Source: Gautieria morchelliformis
Lineage: Eukaryota > Basidiomycota > Agaricomycetes > Gomphales > Gomphaceae
DNA length: 64,000 nucleotides
Direction: 5' to 3'
Assembly: GCA_015179125.1 (NCBI GenBank)
Contig: WHVA01000104.1
Location: 62,001 to 126,000, forward strand
Shown here: one piece after another, positions 23,541 to 33,387 of the stretch
How positions within the stretch are numbered: position 1 is the stretch's first letter
Layout: each line of letters starts with the position of its first letter
Program-made: the position numbers and the translations under genes
Notes under the pieces: generated by a model
Databases searched by the model: none
Told to the model about the DNA's origin: nothing
Seen by the model: only the letters and a program-made list of their open reading frames with translations

Positions 23541-23631
23541 TTACCCCTAAGGAGACCCAGCAACAGCAAGAGACACCCAGAGAAAGTTTCTCTGGGTGTC
23601 TCTTGCTGTTGCTGGGTCTCCTTAGGGGTAA
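23541..23631. repeat. Perfect 91-bp palindrome (45-bp arms, 1-nt centre)
   Basis: Left arm 23541-23585 begins TTACCCCTAAGGAGACCC and its exact reverse complement fills 23587-23631, with only G23586 between. No mismatch was found. RNA from either strand would fold into a near-blunt hairpin. Confidence 0.95.
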
Positions 23632-23639
23632 AAGAGTAA

Positions 23640-23931
23640 GCCAACCACCAGTACAGCAGCCAGAGAGGAGTGACCGGTGATGGCTTTCCAGCATTGCTCT
23701 CTTTATACTGAGCGAAACCCGTGCACCGACCACCCTCGCGTATGTGGTCGCGAGGGACGCAAGTGGGTCACGTGACCAGCCACGCTGCCAGCGTCAACTC
23801 GTGGCTGCACCGCTCGCTCACGATTGGACTGGTAAGTGGCGCTGGCTCACGATTGGATGGCTGACTAAGGTTACCAATCATGACATAAGCGACACCCACA
23901 ACCACCCTGACCTGCACGTTTCACTTTTTGA
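23640..23931 (-). repeat. 5' segment of a second, truncated Helitron, head-to-tail with the full one
   Basis: Directly after the CTAG end of the large Helitron the minus strand starts TCAAAAAGTGAAACGTG, and further on has GGTGGTTGTGGGTGTCG and AGCGAGCGGTGCAGCC. The same three blocks in the same order occur at the proposed 5' end of the large Helitron near 32295. A TATAAAG (23707-23701) lies about 225 bp in. No matching 3' end was found, so the copy appears truncated. Confidence 0.55.
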
Positions 23932-23942
23932 CTAGGTGGGTA

Positions 23943-23959
23943 CCCGCGCTTCGCGCGGG
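23943..23959 (-). other. Helitron 3' terminal hairpin
   Basis: CCCGCGC TTC GCGCGGG pairs perfectly. It sits seven bases inside the terminal CTAG, where Helitrons carry the hairpin thought to signal the end of rolling-circle transfer. Confidence 0.9.
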
Positions 23960-24080
23960 GGTGTAGGTCAAACGCATCGGTAAGGTCAAGTGCATTGGGG
24001 AAAATAAAAGTAACCAATTTGCATCAAGTAAAATCAAGTAACACACATAAACCATATCAAGAGAAGTGGATATAATAAAA

Positions 24081-26714
24081 TCAAGGAGCTCTAAGTAATA
24101 CATCTTTATATACAATGTTGGTTGTGTCCAAACCCTCCTCAAGCAAGACCTTCACTCTGTTCCAATTGGTCCCTCTTGATACACCAACATACAACTGACC
24201 ATGTCCAAACACTGGATATCTCAGGTCCAGCCCAACCGTACCCAAAGACTGTCCCTGAGACTTGTTGATAGTCATTGCAAATGCCAAACGCACTGGAAAC
24301 TGCCTCCTTTGCAGCACAAATGGCAACTCTCCCTCTGATGGCTTAATGATGATCCTGGGGATGAAAGCAATATTGCCTGCACATGGACCTGAGATGATCC
24401 TGACCTCCAACACTCTAATGCTTATCCTCACCAACCGCAACCTTGTCCCATTGCATAGTCCTTGCTTCTGATCCAAATTGCGCAACAGCATCAGAGGCAC
24501 TCCAGGCTTGACTTCCAAGCGAGCAGGAGGAAGACTGCCCATCTCTATGGAATTCAGATACTCCACAGGATACCGATCTGCATCATCGGATTCTTCAATG
24601 GAATTTGCGCAGTGCAAGACCTGAGCATCACCTGGAAACTCCCTAAACACCATGGAATTGATCTCATTGACCTCAGTGTTTCTGGCACAGAGGATGGCAC
24701 GCTCCAAAAAGTAATTGTCCTGGGCAGGGACATGATTGCCAATGCCAGGGTATATTTCCTGGATCAGATCTTCAATTCCAGGGCCACAAACCATGTGAGG
24801 AGGGAGTGAGAACGTATGATCTAGTGGGAGATCCTTTCCCTGGCCCACATTCTGCAGCCATTCTGCAAACCTGGCTCTGTCAGGGTCGTTTCTCACCCGC
24901 ATGTTCTCTGTCAGATGGAGGACATTGATCTTTGGCCACAGATATGACTTCTGAAGGGTAGCTCCCACGATATCCTCCTTGGAGCCTTTAGGGACGATTG
25001 GGAGAGTCTGCTGAAAGTCACCTCCAAAGGCGACTGTGATGCCACCAAAGGGTCTATCAGGCTGGTCAAGGAAATCCCTCAGTGTCCTGTCAATGGCCTC
25101 TATGGCATGGCGATGCTGCATTGCAGCCTCATCCCAGATGAGGAGACTGGCCTGTCTCAGCATGTCAGCCTTGTCAGAGTTCTTTTTGATGGAGGAGAAA
25201 GAGCGCTCATGGACAGGAATGGGAATTCCAAGCATGCTATGAGAGGTTGTACCCTTAGTGAGGATAAGTGCAGCCATTGCAGATGAGGCTACTGCAATCA
25301 CAATGAGGCTCTCCGCTCTACAGGAGTGGATTAGAGTGTTCCATGTGAATGATTTCCCGGCGCCACCTGAGCCAGTGACAAAAAACATTTGTCCATCAGG
25401 TTTCCCATGAGCATCTCTGGTCAGTGCCGACCGTAATATCTGATCATGCGTGGACCTTTGCCCCTCATTCAGCCTGGGAACCTCCTCATCAGCTATGTTC
25501 CTCTCTTCAACACGGTCATAGTCCCTCTGCTCAGCTATGAACCTGTTTCCAATGAGGGCCTCCCACTCGCCTGCCACCCGAGGCATATCATCAAAGCTGC
25601 TCAAGGACATTCCACCCTGCTGGAGGATTTTTTCCAAGAGAAAGAGGCCAAAATCATAAACCTGATCATCCTGTGGATCCTGCATACCATGTCTGATTTG
25701 GAGCTGATGTCTGAGATCATCACATATGTGCTCCCTGAAGGCATCCCATAGTCTGCCGGGGCCCGATGGATTGCAATGGCCAAGGATGGTGGCAAAGAGA
25801 TGTCTGAGCTGAGCACCTGTTTTCATAGCACTGGCTTCCTGGAGACACAACCTCAACTCCTGATCATCATCCAGAAGTCCCCTTGCACGACAGGCCTCCT
25901 TGTAAGTAGCATATTGTATGCCATCCACCGACCTAAGCTCCTCAAAGGATCTAGCCCCCTTGACCACTGTGAGGAGAGTCCGCACAAAAAATCTCTCTCC
26001 TGATCTAGGGTTTGCAAAGTGAAGGTGACCAATGCTATAACCTCCTTGGCGTGGTGTCCATACCTTGTCCTGTGAGTGCCAGGTAAAATGCTCAGGAAAC
26101 TCCACATAGAGCAGATCACGTGCTTCAGGGTAGATATCATTGGCCTCAAAGTAAGCCATGAGCGGTGTCTTTTTTGCCTCAGCCCTTTCCAGGATGTTGT
26201 CCACATCCTGGTCAGGATCAAAGATGATTGTGTGGTGGTCCTTTTCATGGACTGGCAGTGCCATGACTGCAGGCACCTGGGTGTGGATTTCCCGCTCCAG
26301 CAACCTCCAACAGGCCTCATGAGCACTGACATAGCGAGCGTCCAGGTACTGCTTAATTTCATCCTGGGTGCGACCAAACTCCATGGTGGTCCGATCATGG
26401 CCCTTGTAGAGATACTTGTGGATATACTTGATACACCTCACATTGATGGTGAGTTCAGGGTTGATGTGACACCAGAATTTGAGCAAGAGCAGGGCAGAGT
26501 ATGGCACAACCCATCTGTTGTCCAGCATGTCACCTCTGACATTGTGCAGCCTTCCATCATTGCGACGACGATATTTTGGATATCCATCCTCATTCAGACT
26601 GGTTTCCTCACAGAATGGCTTTGGGAAGTTTTTCTTGCACTTGCCATTTTCCATGCAGGGTGCGTTTGGTTTCATTTGTCCACAGGGACCATGTGTCATC
26701 AGCTCACAGACCAA
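24081..26714 (-). CDS. Helitron helicase (Pif1 family) with C-terminal part of Rep
   Basis: Unwinds DNA during rolling-circle transposition. The open frame is 877 codons, uninterrupted. Near residue 100 the Rep tyrosine region KYIHKYLYKGHD carries the catalytic Tyr. The helicase follows: Walker A GSGGAGKS at about 450, Walker B LIWDEAAM at about 525, motif III FGGDFQQTLP at about 565, then NEINSMVFREFPGD and the motif V/VI text TINKSQGQSLGTVGLDL and YVGVSRGTN near 815-850. The true start is not here: the frame joins upstream Rep coding sequence in another frame at about 26700. All helicase motifs look functional, so the element may have been active until recently. Confidence 0.9.
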   Translation of the reverse strand: MVCELMTHGPCGQMKPNAPCMENGKCKKNFPKPFCEETSLNEDGYPKYRRRNDGRLHNVRGDMLDNRWVVPYSALLLLKFWCHINPELTINVRCIKYIHKYLYKGHDRTTMEFGRTQDEIKQYLDARYVSAHEACWRLLEREIHTQVPAVMALPVHEKDHHTIIFDPDQDVDNILERAEAKKTPLMAYFEANDIYPEARDLLYVEFPEHFTWHSQDKVWTPRQGGYSIGHLHFANPRSGERFFVRTLLTVVKGARSFEELRSVDGIQYATYKEACRARGLLDDDQELRLCLQEASAMKTGAQLRHLFATILGHCNPSGPGRLWDAFREHICDDLRHQLQIRHGMQDPQDDQVYDFGLFLLEKILQQGGMSLSSFDDMPRVAGEWEALIGNRFIAEQRDYDRVEERNIADEEVPRLNEGQRSTHDQILRSALTRDAHGKPDGQMFFVTGSGGAGKSFTWNTLIHSCRAESLIVIAVASSAMAALILTKGTTSHSMLGIPIPVHERSFSSIKKNSDKADMLRQASLLIWDEAAMQHRHAIEAIDRTLRDFLDQPDRPFGGITVAFGGDFQQTLPIVPKGSKEDIVGATLQKSYLWPKINVLHLTENMRVRNDPDRARFAEWLQNVGQGKDLPLDHTFSLPPHMVCGPGIEDLIQEIYPGIGNHVPAQDNYFLERAILCARNTEVNEINSMVFREFPGDAQVLHCANSIEESDDADRYPVEYLNSIEMGSLPPARLEVKPGVPLMLLRNLDQKQGLCNGTRLRLVRISIRVLEVRIISGPCAGNIAFIPRIIIKPSEGELPFVLQRRQFPVRLAFAMTINKSQGQSLGTVGLDLRYPVFGHGQLYVGVSRGTNWNRVKVLLEEGLDTTNIVYKDVLLRAP

Positions 26715-27049
26715 CCGGTAGAGGACAGGATGGTCTCTGGATCAGGGAACTCTGCCGAAATCATTGAATCCACCTCATGTGGATGTCTGATCTTGGAATC
26801 TCGTTCAAACCAGATAAGAATATGCATGTGTGGGAGTCCCCTTTTCTGGAATTCAATGGTGTGGACGCGAGCGACGGTTTCCCCAAAAATCTTTTCCTTG
26901 ACGATCAAGTCAATGAGGTATTTCTTTTTGAGCTGGAACACCCGCGACACCAGGTCAGGCCTGTCCTGAGGAGTTTGTCCAGGCAACAATGCATCCAATA
27001 CCTCCTGCCAGTTGGGATTGGCAGTCATGGTAATAAAGAGATCTGCCAC
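26699..27049 (-). CDS. Helitron Rep core with HUH motif
   Basis: This frame holds the middle of Rep: ADLFITMTANPNWQEVL and then GLPHMHILIW, whose His-Met-His is the metal-binding HUH motif of the nicking domain. It overlaps the upstream and downstream frames by a few codons each, so a single protein has been split by two frame changes. The upstream change coincides with a run of seven G at 27106-27112 (minus strand), a place prone to true slippage or assembly error. Confidence 0.85.
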   Translation of the reverse strand: MADLFITMTANPNWQEVLDALLPGQTPQDRPDLVSRVFQLKKKYLIDLIVKEKIFGETVARVHTIEFQKRGLPHMHILIWFERDSKIRHPHEVDSMISAEFPDPETILSSTGWSVS

Positions 27050-29478
27050 ACCATGCTTCCTTGAAATGGCCAGAGAGTTCTGCAGGTTTCCTGCATGTCC
27101 CGTGTCCCCCCCTGAAATGTGGCAGGCAGAATGGATCTTGCGCCCAAGTTGTTTGGATCTCTGTCATTGTCATTGCGATGAAAGGCATCCATCATCTGGT
27201 TATACATCTCAGCACGGAGAGTGTGTTGATTTGTCCTGATCCACCACAGCCTGCTTTGCTCTGCAGCGGCCCAAGAGTCTACAATGTACTGCTGGAATAA
27301 TTTGCCAGCGCGCAGGAGTGTTGTAGGTTCTTCTGTTCTCTGGAAGAGACAATAGGAATGGAACTGAATTTGAGTGACACGCCCACTTCGCTCACGCCCG
27401 TCTGGTAATTGGCGATAGCGAATACCAGGTTGCCACCCCAACTCTCCCCTGGGAAAGAGCAAGACATAGTGAAGAGAGGCATAGTTTGGATTCATATCGG
27501 ATACCCTTTTAAAACGTCCACCTTTGAGCTGGACAATAATATCCCTAGGTTCAGGGATGATGCCATCTCCAGGAAGAACCACCGCAATCTCATCCGCAGT
27601 AGGGATATTATACCTCCTAGGATCCCTGTGTTCCCTGTACGTGAGCCTAGCCTGGATCTCACCATTCTGTCCCTGAGCTCTGAGCCTCTCGGCCGCTTGT
27701 CTATATATGGGAACATGAGGATTGCATAAGAGGAGCATTTCCTGCAAGTCTCCCATGATAGTTGGAGACAGACCTGGGTTACGGGTGTTCCTCTGTGCCA
27801 AAGCCAATGCTGGATCATATATATAAAGTTGGGCATACTGTATCCGCCTCCCAGGGTTAGGGATGAGAGAGCCATGAATATGATACAGTTCGCCCTGCAG
27901 CTTGAGGACATATGGACCACGACCCTCCCGAAGCAAATCTAGATCAAACTCAGCTCCCAAGGAAGTGAATGCAAATGCAGCATTGTACTGCCTGATGTTC
28001 TGGCGAAACTGTTTGGCCTCAGGGTCCTGGCCCTCTAAGAGCCGTCTCAATGGCTGAGGGAGCACTGGCAGCTCTGGAAGCTGCACCTTTCCTTCCATAC
28101 AGCAATCACCAAATCTGGGCCGCCGATTTGAGGATCTCTGCAGGCGTTCTGCCATCCAGTGTAATGCTCCACAGTCAGGGCAGGGAATAACCATGGGACC
28201 CAGATCATGACGCTGCACATCTGCCTCAATTATTCTAGAGCGACCAAGTGGAACAGGAGGAGGAGGTCGCTGAGGACGCTGCCGAGGTACAGGGAGTGGC
28301 TGAGGAGGCCGAGGAGGTGCAGGGAGTGGCTGAAGAGGCTGTGGAGGTGCAGGGAGTGGCTGAGGAGGCTGAGGAGGAGCAGGGAGTGGCTGAGGAGGCT
28401 GAGGAGGAGCAGGGAGTGGCTGAGGAGGCTGAGGAGGTGCAGGCAGTCGCTGAAGAGGCCGCAGAAGTGCAGGGAGTAGCCGAGGCATTGGTCTTACTGC
28501 ATTAGCCTGAGCCCGCAATGCTGCGACCGCTGCAGAACCTACTACAGGAGGTCTAGGAGCTGGTTGTAAAGGTGCCTGCCTGGGTCTTCCCAAGGGCTGT
28601 GCTGGGATAGGCTGTATACCAGCAGTGTGAGCATGCAAATCTGCCACCGCTGTAGAGCCTACTGCCAAATGTCCAATTCCAGCCGCCTGAGCACGCAACT
28701 GAGCAATTGCTGCAGAACCTACTACAGGAGGTCTAGGAGCTGGTTGTAAAGGTGCCTGCCTGTGTCTTCCCAAGGGCTGTGCTGGGATAGGCTGTAACCC
28801 AGCAGCATGAGCACGCAAATCTGCCACCGCTGTAGAGCCTACTACAGGTTGTCCAATTCCAGCCGCCTGAGCACGCAACTGAGCAATTGCTGCAGAACCT
28901 GCTACAGGAGCTGGCTGTCCAGCGTCAGGCCTATTTCTTCTGAGGGGCTGTAATCGTGGGATAGCTGCTAACTGTGCACGAAGGGCTGCCACCTGCTCTC
29001 CAGGACTGGGATCAGGTGGATATGATGGCCCCGCAAGCGTAGGAGGGTGCAATGGAGCTGGCTGTACAGGGTCTGGCCTATGTCCTCTCAGGGGCTGCCA
29101 TGGTGTGATAACTGCTAACTGAGCACGAAGGGCTGCCACCTGCTCTGTAGGACTGGGATCAGGAGCAAGTGATGGCGCCGCAGGCATTGGTGGACGTGAT
29201 GGCCCTGCCACAGGTTGTTGAAAAGGATCGGCTGCACTGCTTCTAGAAGGAGGGTGAGGGATGGCAAAGGCGGTGGTGGAGGGGGTGGCTGGTTCTGAGC
29301 TCCAATATGCGCTCTCCGACGCGCTCTCCGATGACTGGGTGGTGTCATTACCTCCTGCCCCTCCCTCGCACTTTGACGCACCTGCCAACGGATGCTCTCT
29401 GGGGTAGATGGATCCTGAGAAATGCAGGCATAAGAGTAGAGAGAGAATAAAGATATCAATATCAGACTTACATCGCAA
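27025..29478 (-). CDS. Helitron Rep N-terminal region with long Pro/Ala-rich head
   Basis: Contains the Helitron-like N-terminal domain: a Cys cluster (CPDCGALHWMAER, then FGDCCMEGKV), YNAAFAFTSLGAEFD, GELYHIHGSL, QLYIYDPALA and PGDG/RDIIVQLKGG followed by LHYVLLFPRGELGW. The N-terminal third is repetitive: a run of QPLPAPPQPP units (28250-28480) and two near-identical modules of about 60 residues built on GSAAIAQLRAQAAGIG and QPIPAQPLGR. Near 29400-29478 the frame crosses what looks like an intron (GTAAGT at 29471, acceptor at about 29410), so the annotated start is not the protein's start. Confidence 0.8.
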   Translation of the reverse strand: MRCKSDIDIFILSLLLCLHFSGSIYPREHPLAGASKCEGGAGGNDTTQSSESASESAYWSSEPATPSTTAFAIPHPPSRSSAADPFQQPVAGPSRPPMPAAPSLAPDPSPTEQVAALRAQLAVITPWQPLRGHRPDPVQPAPLHPPTLAGPSYPPDPSPGEQVAALRAQLAAIPRLQPLRRNRPDAGQPAPVAGSAAIAQLRAQAAGIGQPVVGSTAVADLRAHAAGLQPIPAQPLGRHRQAPLQPAPRPPVVGSAAIAQLRAQAAGIGHLAVGSTAVADLHAHTAGIQPIPAQPLGRPRQAPLQPAPRPPVVGSAAVAALRAQANAVRPMPRLLPALLRPLQRLPAPPQPPQPLPAPPQPPQPLPAPPQPPQPLPAPPQPLQPLPAPPRPPQPLPVPRQRPQRPPPPVPLGRSRIIEADVQRHDLGPMVIPCPDCGALHWMAERLQRSSNRRPRFGDCCMEGKVQLPELPVLPQPLRRLLEGQDPEAKQFRQNIRQYNAAFAFTSLGAEFDLDLLREGRGPYVLKLQGELYHIHGSLIPNPGRRIQYAQLYIYDPALALAQRNTRNPGLSPTIMGDLQEMLLLCNPHVPIYRQAAERLRAQGQNGEIQARLTYREHRDPRRYNIPTADEIAVVLPGDGIIPEPRDIIVQLKGGRFKRVSDMNPNYASLHYVLLFPRGELGWQPGIRYRQLPDGRERSGRVTQIQFHSYCLFQRTEEPTTLLRAGKLFQQYIVDSWAAAEQSRLWWIRTNQHTLRAEMYNQMMDAFHRNDNDRDPNNLGARSILPATFQGGTRDMQETCRTLWPFQGSMVWQISLLP

Positions 29479-29581
29479 GCAGAATAGGCAAACTCAGGGA
29501 AAACAGGCTGTGCGGGTATCTCAGACGGATTGCAAAGCCACTGATCCTAATATAAATACTGCAAACAGCAGATACAGTTAC

Positions 29582-32010
29582 AAAAACTTACCAGAAAGGG
29601 GATAATACCCAGGTAGGGTATGCAGTAGTGACAGGACAAATGCACTGAAAAGTGCCTACAAATGCCAAAAAAGCAAAAAGTTATAGCAAATAACAACATT
29701 AATAAGCATCAAGAAAAGGCAGATACAATACCATAAACACTCACCAGAAACAGCCAGGTAGCAGTGCAGCAGTGAAGGACAAATGTCACTTGAAAGTGCC
29801 TAAAAAAAGCCAAAAAAGCGAAATTATGGCAAAAAGAAGATAATAAGCATCAAGAAAAGGCAGTACAATGCCATAACACTCACCAGAAACAGCCAGGTAG
29901 CAAGTGCAGCAGTGACAGAAAGAATGTCACTTGAAAAGTGCCTAAAAAAGCCAAAAAAGCGAAATTATGGCAAATAAGAAGATAATAAGCATCAAGAAAA
30001 GGCAGGTACAATGCATACACTCACCAGAAACAGCCAATAGCAGGTGCAGCAGTGACAGGACAAATATCACTTGAAAGTGCCTAAAAAAAGCCAAAAAAGC
30101 GAAATTATGCAAAAAGAAATAATAAGCATCAAGAAAAGGCAGGTACAATAAACACTCACCAGAAACAGCCAGGTAGCAGGTGCAGCAGTGACAGGACAAA
30201 ATTCACTTGAAAGTGCCTAAAAAAAGCCAAAAAAGCGAAATTATGCAAAAAAAGAAATAATAGCATCAAGAAAAGGCAGGTACAATACATACACTCACCA
30301 GAAACAGCCAGTAGCAGGTGCAGCAGTGACAGGACAAATATCACTTGAAAAGTGCTAAAAAAAGCCAAAAAAGCGAAATTATAGCAAAAAAAGAACATAA
30401 TAAGCATCAAGAAAAGGCAGGTACAATACCATACACTCACCAGAAACAGCCAGGTAGCAGTGCAGCATGACAGGACAAATGTCACTTGAAAAGTGCCTAA
30501 AAAAGCCAAAAAAAGCGAAATTATGCAAATAAGAAGATAATAAGCATCAAGAAAAGGCAGGACAATAGCAAGCACTCACCAGAAACAGCCAGATAGCAGG
30601 TGCAGCAGTGACAGGACAAATGAGCACTTGAGCAGTGCCTAAAAAAAGCCAAAAAAGCGAAATTATAGCAAAAAAAAACATAAATAAGCATCAAGAAAAG
30701 GCAGAACAATAGCATAACACTCACCAGAAACAGCCAGATAGCAGGTGCAGCAGTGGACAGGACAAATATCACTTGAGCAGTGCCTAAAAAAAGCCAAAAA
30801 AGCGAAATTATAGCAAAAAAGAACATAATAAGCATCAAGAAAAGGCAGGTACAATACCATAACACTCACCAGAAACAGCCAGGTAGCAGGTGCAGCAGTG
30901 ACAGGACAAATGTCACTTGAAAAGTGCATAAAAAAAGCCAAAAAAGCGAAATTATGGCAAATAAGAAGATAATAAGCATCAAGAAAAGGCAGGTACAATG
31001 CCATAATACTCACCAGAAACAGCCAGGTAGCAAGTGCAGCAGTGACAGGACAAATGTCACTTGAAAAGTGCATAAAAAAAGCCAAAAAAGCGAAATTATG
31101 GCAAATAAGAAGATAATAAGCATCAAGAAAAGGCAGGTACAATGCCATAATACTCACCAGAAACAGCCAGGTAGCAAGTGCAGCAGTGACAGGACAAATG
31201 TCACTTGAAAAGTGCATAAAAAAAGCCAAAAAAGCGAAATTATGGCAAATAAGAAGATAATAAGCATCAAGAAAAGGCAGGTACAATGCCATAATACTCA
31301 CCAGAAACAGCCAGGTAGCAAGTGCAGCAGTGACAGGACAAATGTCACTTGAAAAGTGCATAAAAAAAGCCAAAAAAGCGAAATTATGGCAAATAAGAAG
31401 ATAATAAGCATCAAGAAAAGGCAGGTACAATAGCATAGCACTCACCAGAAACAGCCAGATAGCAGGTGCAGCAGTGACAGGACAAATGTCACTTGAGCAG
31501 TGCCTAAAAAAAGCCAAAAAAGCGAAATTATAGCAAAAAGAACATAATAAGCATCAAGAAAAGGCAGGGTACAATAGCATAGCACTCCACCAGAAACAGC
31601 CAGATAGCAGGTGCAGCAGTGACAGGACAAATATCACTTGAGCAGTGCCTAAAAAAAGCCAAAAAAGCGAAATTATAGCAAAAAAGAACATAATAAGCAT
31701 CAAGAAAAGGCAGGTACAATACCATAACACTCACCAGAAACAGCCAGGTAGCAGGTGCAGCAATGACAGGACAAATGTCACTTGAACAGTGCCTAAAAAA
31801 AGCCAAAAAAAGCGAAATTATAGCAAAAAAGAACATAATAAGCATCAAGAAAAGGCAGGTACAATAGCATAGCACTCACCAGAAACAGTCAGATAGCAGG
31901 TGCAGCAGTGACAGGACAATATCACTTGAAAAGTCCCTAAAAAAGCCAAAAAAGCGAAATTATAAATAACAAACATAAAAAAAGGCAGTTTCAGTAGCAT
32001 CAAACTCACC
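29582..32010 (-). repeat. Tandem array of about 17 exon/intron-like modules in the Helitron 5' region
   Basis: Units of 135-146 bp repeat head to tail; the four units from 31011 to 31443 are spaced exactly 144 bp and are nearly identical. On the Helitron coding strand each unit reads polypyrimidine tract, AG, a 58-base block beginning GCACTTTTCAAGTGACA and ending GGCTGTTTCTG, then GTGAGT. Most units thus carry a complete acceptor, exon and donor. In the four central units the acceptor AG is changed to ATG. Within each block AGTGACA and TGTCACT can pair. The array sits between the inferred transposon 5' end and the Rep reading frame, and further donor/acceptor pairs connect it to the coding region. 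Confidence 0.9.
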
Positions 32011-32295
32011 AGAAAGAACTTAGATAGGAAGTTAATAGAAGAGATGCAGGTGGTGGGAGGGATGGGATGGGATGGGATGATGGTAGAAGGAGGGCAGAGG
32101 GGACCGGCTGCGCAGTGTCTGCCAGTCACCCAGCACTGTACCGGCAAGCACCAGAGACCGGTCTGGGCTGGGCCTGGGCCTAGGGCTCGCGGCTGCGCCG
32201 CTCGCTCCGCTGACCTAACTTTTACGTAATATTATTTGTAATATTAATTGTCAGCCTCGACGCCCACAACCCACCGAGCGCGTTTAACTCTTAGA

Positions 32296-32779
32296 ATTCA
32301 AGTTATATTATATATTCAGGTTAATGCCCTTAACTCAACACCCTTAATTAAGCCTGAATCCTTAACCTACCCCTTAACAGCTGCTGGTGCCCTTAATTAA
32401 GGCCTTAGGAGCCAACACTGCACACTGCCAAGGGCCGATATATGTTGAATGCCGTTGGAGATGGATGGTGTGCTGGCCGCACAATTCAAATGGAGTCCAA
32501 GAGTCGAGTAAGCATATATGTAGCTATAGGCCTTATTGATGTTTTCTGTATGTCAAGGTTATGTTCAAGCGGATGCGGCTTTGGACCTTCCTCCCCAACG
32601 CCCGGCCATGCGTCACAGTCCCCAAGTCATCAACTATATAGGTCAAATATTTCTGTATTTTTGTATCATTTAGCTGTTCAAGTGATAACAGCGCTGGTGC
32701 TCACTGATTGATCCTTTGATGCATATAGCTATATAAGTCAGACATAACTATATATGCAATGTAATGAGGTTTCATTTAT
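32296..32779. other. Region without a recognised gene
   Basis: AT-rich, with repeated CCCTTAATTAAG/CCCTTAAC phrases at 32330-32405. No coding signal. Confidence 0.4.
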
Positions 32780-33387
32780 TGTGCAGAATGAAGTATGGGG
32801 CTTCCCTTTCATCTGCTCCACTGGTACATTAGAAAGCTTCACGGCTCATCTGTCCCTCTCCAAAAGTGTGTCTTATCCATTGATGATCATTCTTCCTCCT
32901 CAATGCTCACCCTTCTGGCTCACATGATGACCTTCTCTTCATTTCCATGCCCCTCACTGGTTTCTTCGCCTTGGCGAGATGACAATCTCCAACTCTTCGG
33001 CCAACTGCTCTAAGATCACCTCCCGCCACACACACTCTCTCCAAGAGAACCAGTACTCCTTCCAGCTTCCATTTCACAACGCTGATTAGTTTTACCAGGG
33101 CAGGAAAGTTATCATGCTATCTAAACCCACCTCACCTCTCAATCCGCTTCCGCCAATGCGCCGCTACTTGTGCTCCCACGATGCTTCTTTTCCTTTCCCC
33201 CCTGGGCTCACCTCCGCTGGTGTCACTCCTGCCAGTTCCTGGTTCACTTCTCGCCTTCGCTCCACTCTTGGTCTGGACATTGGTGGCCATTCCATTCATT
33301 GCAGCACCGCCACAACACTAGCCTTAGATGGCATCCCTGATAGCATCATCAAAGGAATGGGGAGGTGGTCCTCTGATACCTTCAAGG
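32780..33387 (+). pseudogene. Tyrosine-recombinase fossil (DIRS-like or Crypton-like)
   Basis: Degenerate coding text for a tyrosine recombinase/integrase of the kind carried by fungal DIRS-like retroelements and Cryptons. The right part reads AGVTPASSWFTSRLRSTLG, then GHSIHCSTATTLALDGIP and GMGRWSSDTFK, which corresponds to the catalytic C-terminal half. The left part is badly decayed. It is cut by the LTR insertion at 33388, and a short remainder lies between the two LTRs at 34671-34703. Confidence 0.65.

Larger units (their letters stand above)
23932..32295 (-). mobile_element. Helitron rolling-circle transposon, nearly complete
   Basis: On the minus strand the 3' terminus is textbook: a 7-bp GC hairpin (23943-23959), a short spacer and CTAG, followed by T. 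Inside lie Rep (HUH) and Pif1-type helicase coding regions. The 5' end is inferred: the minus strand at 32295 starts TCTAAGAGTTAAACGCG, matching 13 of 17 bases of the neighbouring copy's 5' end and sharing two further blocks downstream. That gives about 8.4 kb, a plausible size for an autonomous fungal Helitron. Two frame changes interrupt the single expected Rep-helicase protein. About 2.4 kb of the 5' third is a tandem array. As expected for Helitrons there are no inverted repeats or target duplications. Confidence 0.85.

Noticed and set aside
23541-23631. The 91-bp palindrome as a transcription terminator
   Set aside because: Eukaryotic context, no adjacent gene end, and arms far longer than any terminator stem.
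24262-26969. Plus-strand frames across the Helitron helicase
   Set aside because: They are opposite-strand shadows of the helicase and Rep frames, without motifs.
30663-31517. Long minus-strand frame that looks like a repetitive membrane protein (FLAFFMHFSSDICPVTAALA repeats)
   Set aside because: It is the 144-bp tandem array read through in one frame because 144 is divisible by three; outer units shift the frame, and no start or signal precedes it.
29582-32010. Regularly spaced repeats as a CRISPR-like array
   Set aside because: Whole 135-146 bp units repeat without unique spacers, the host is a eukaryote, and the array belongs to a Helitron.
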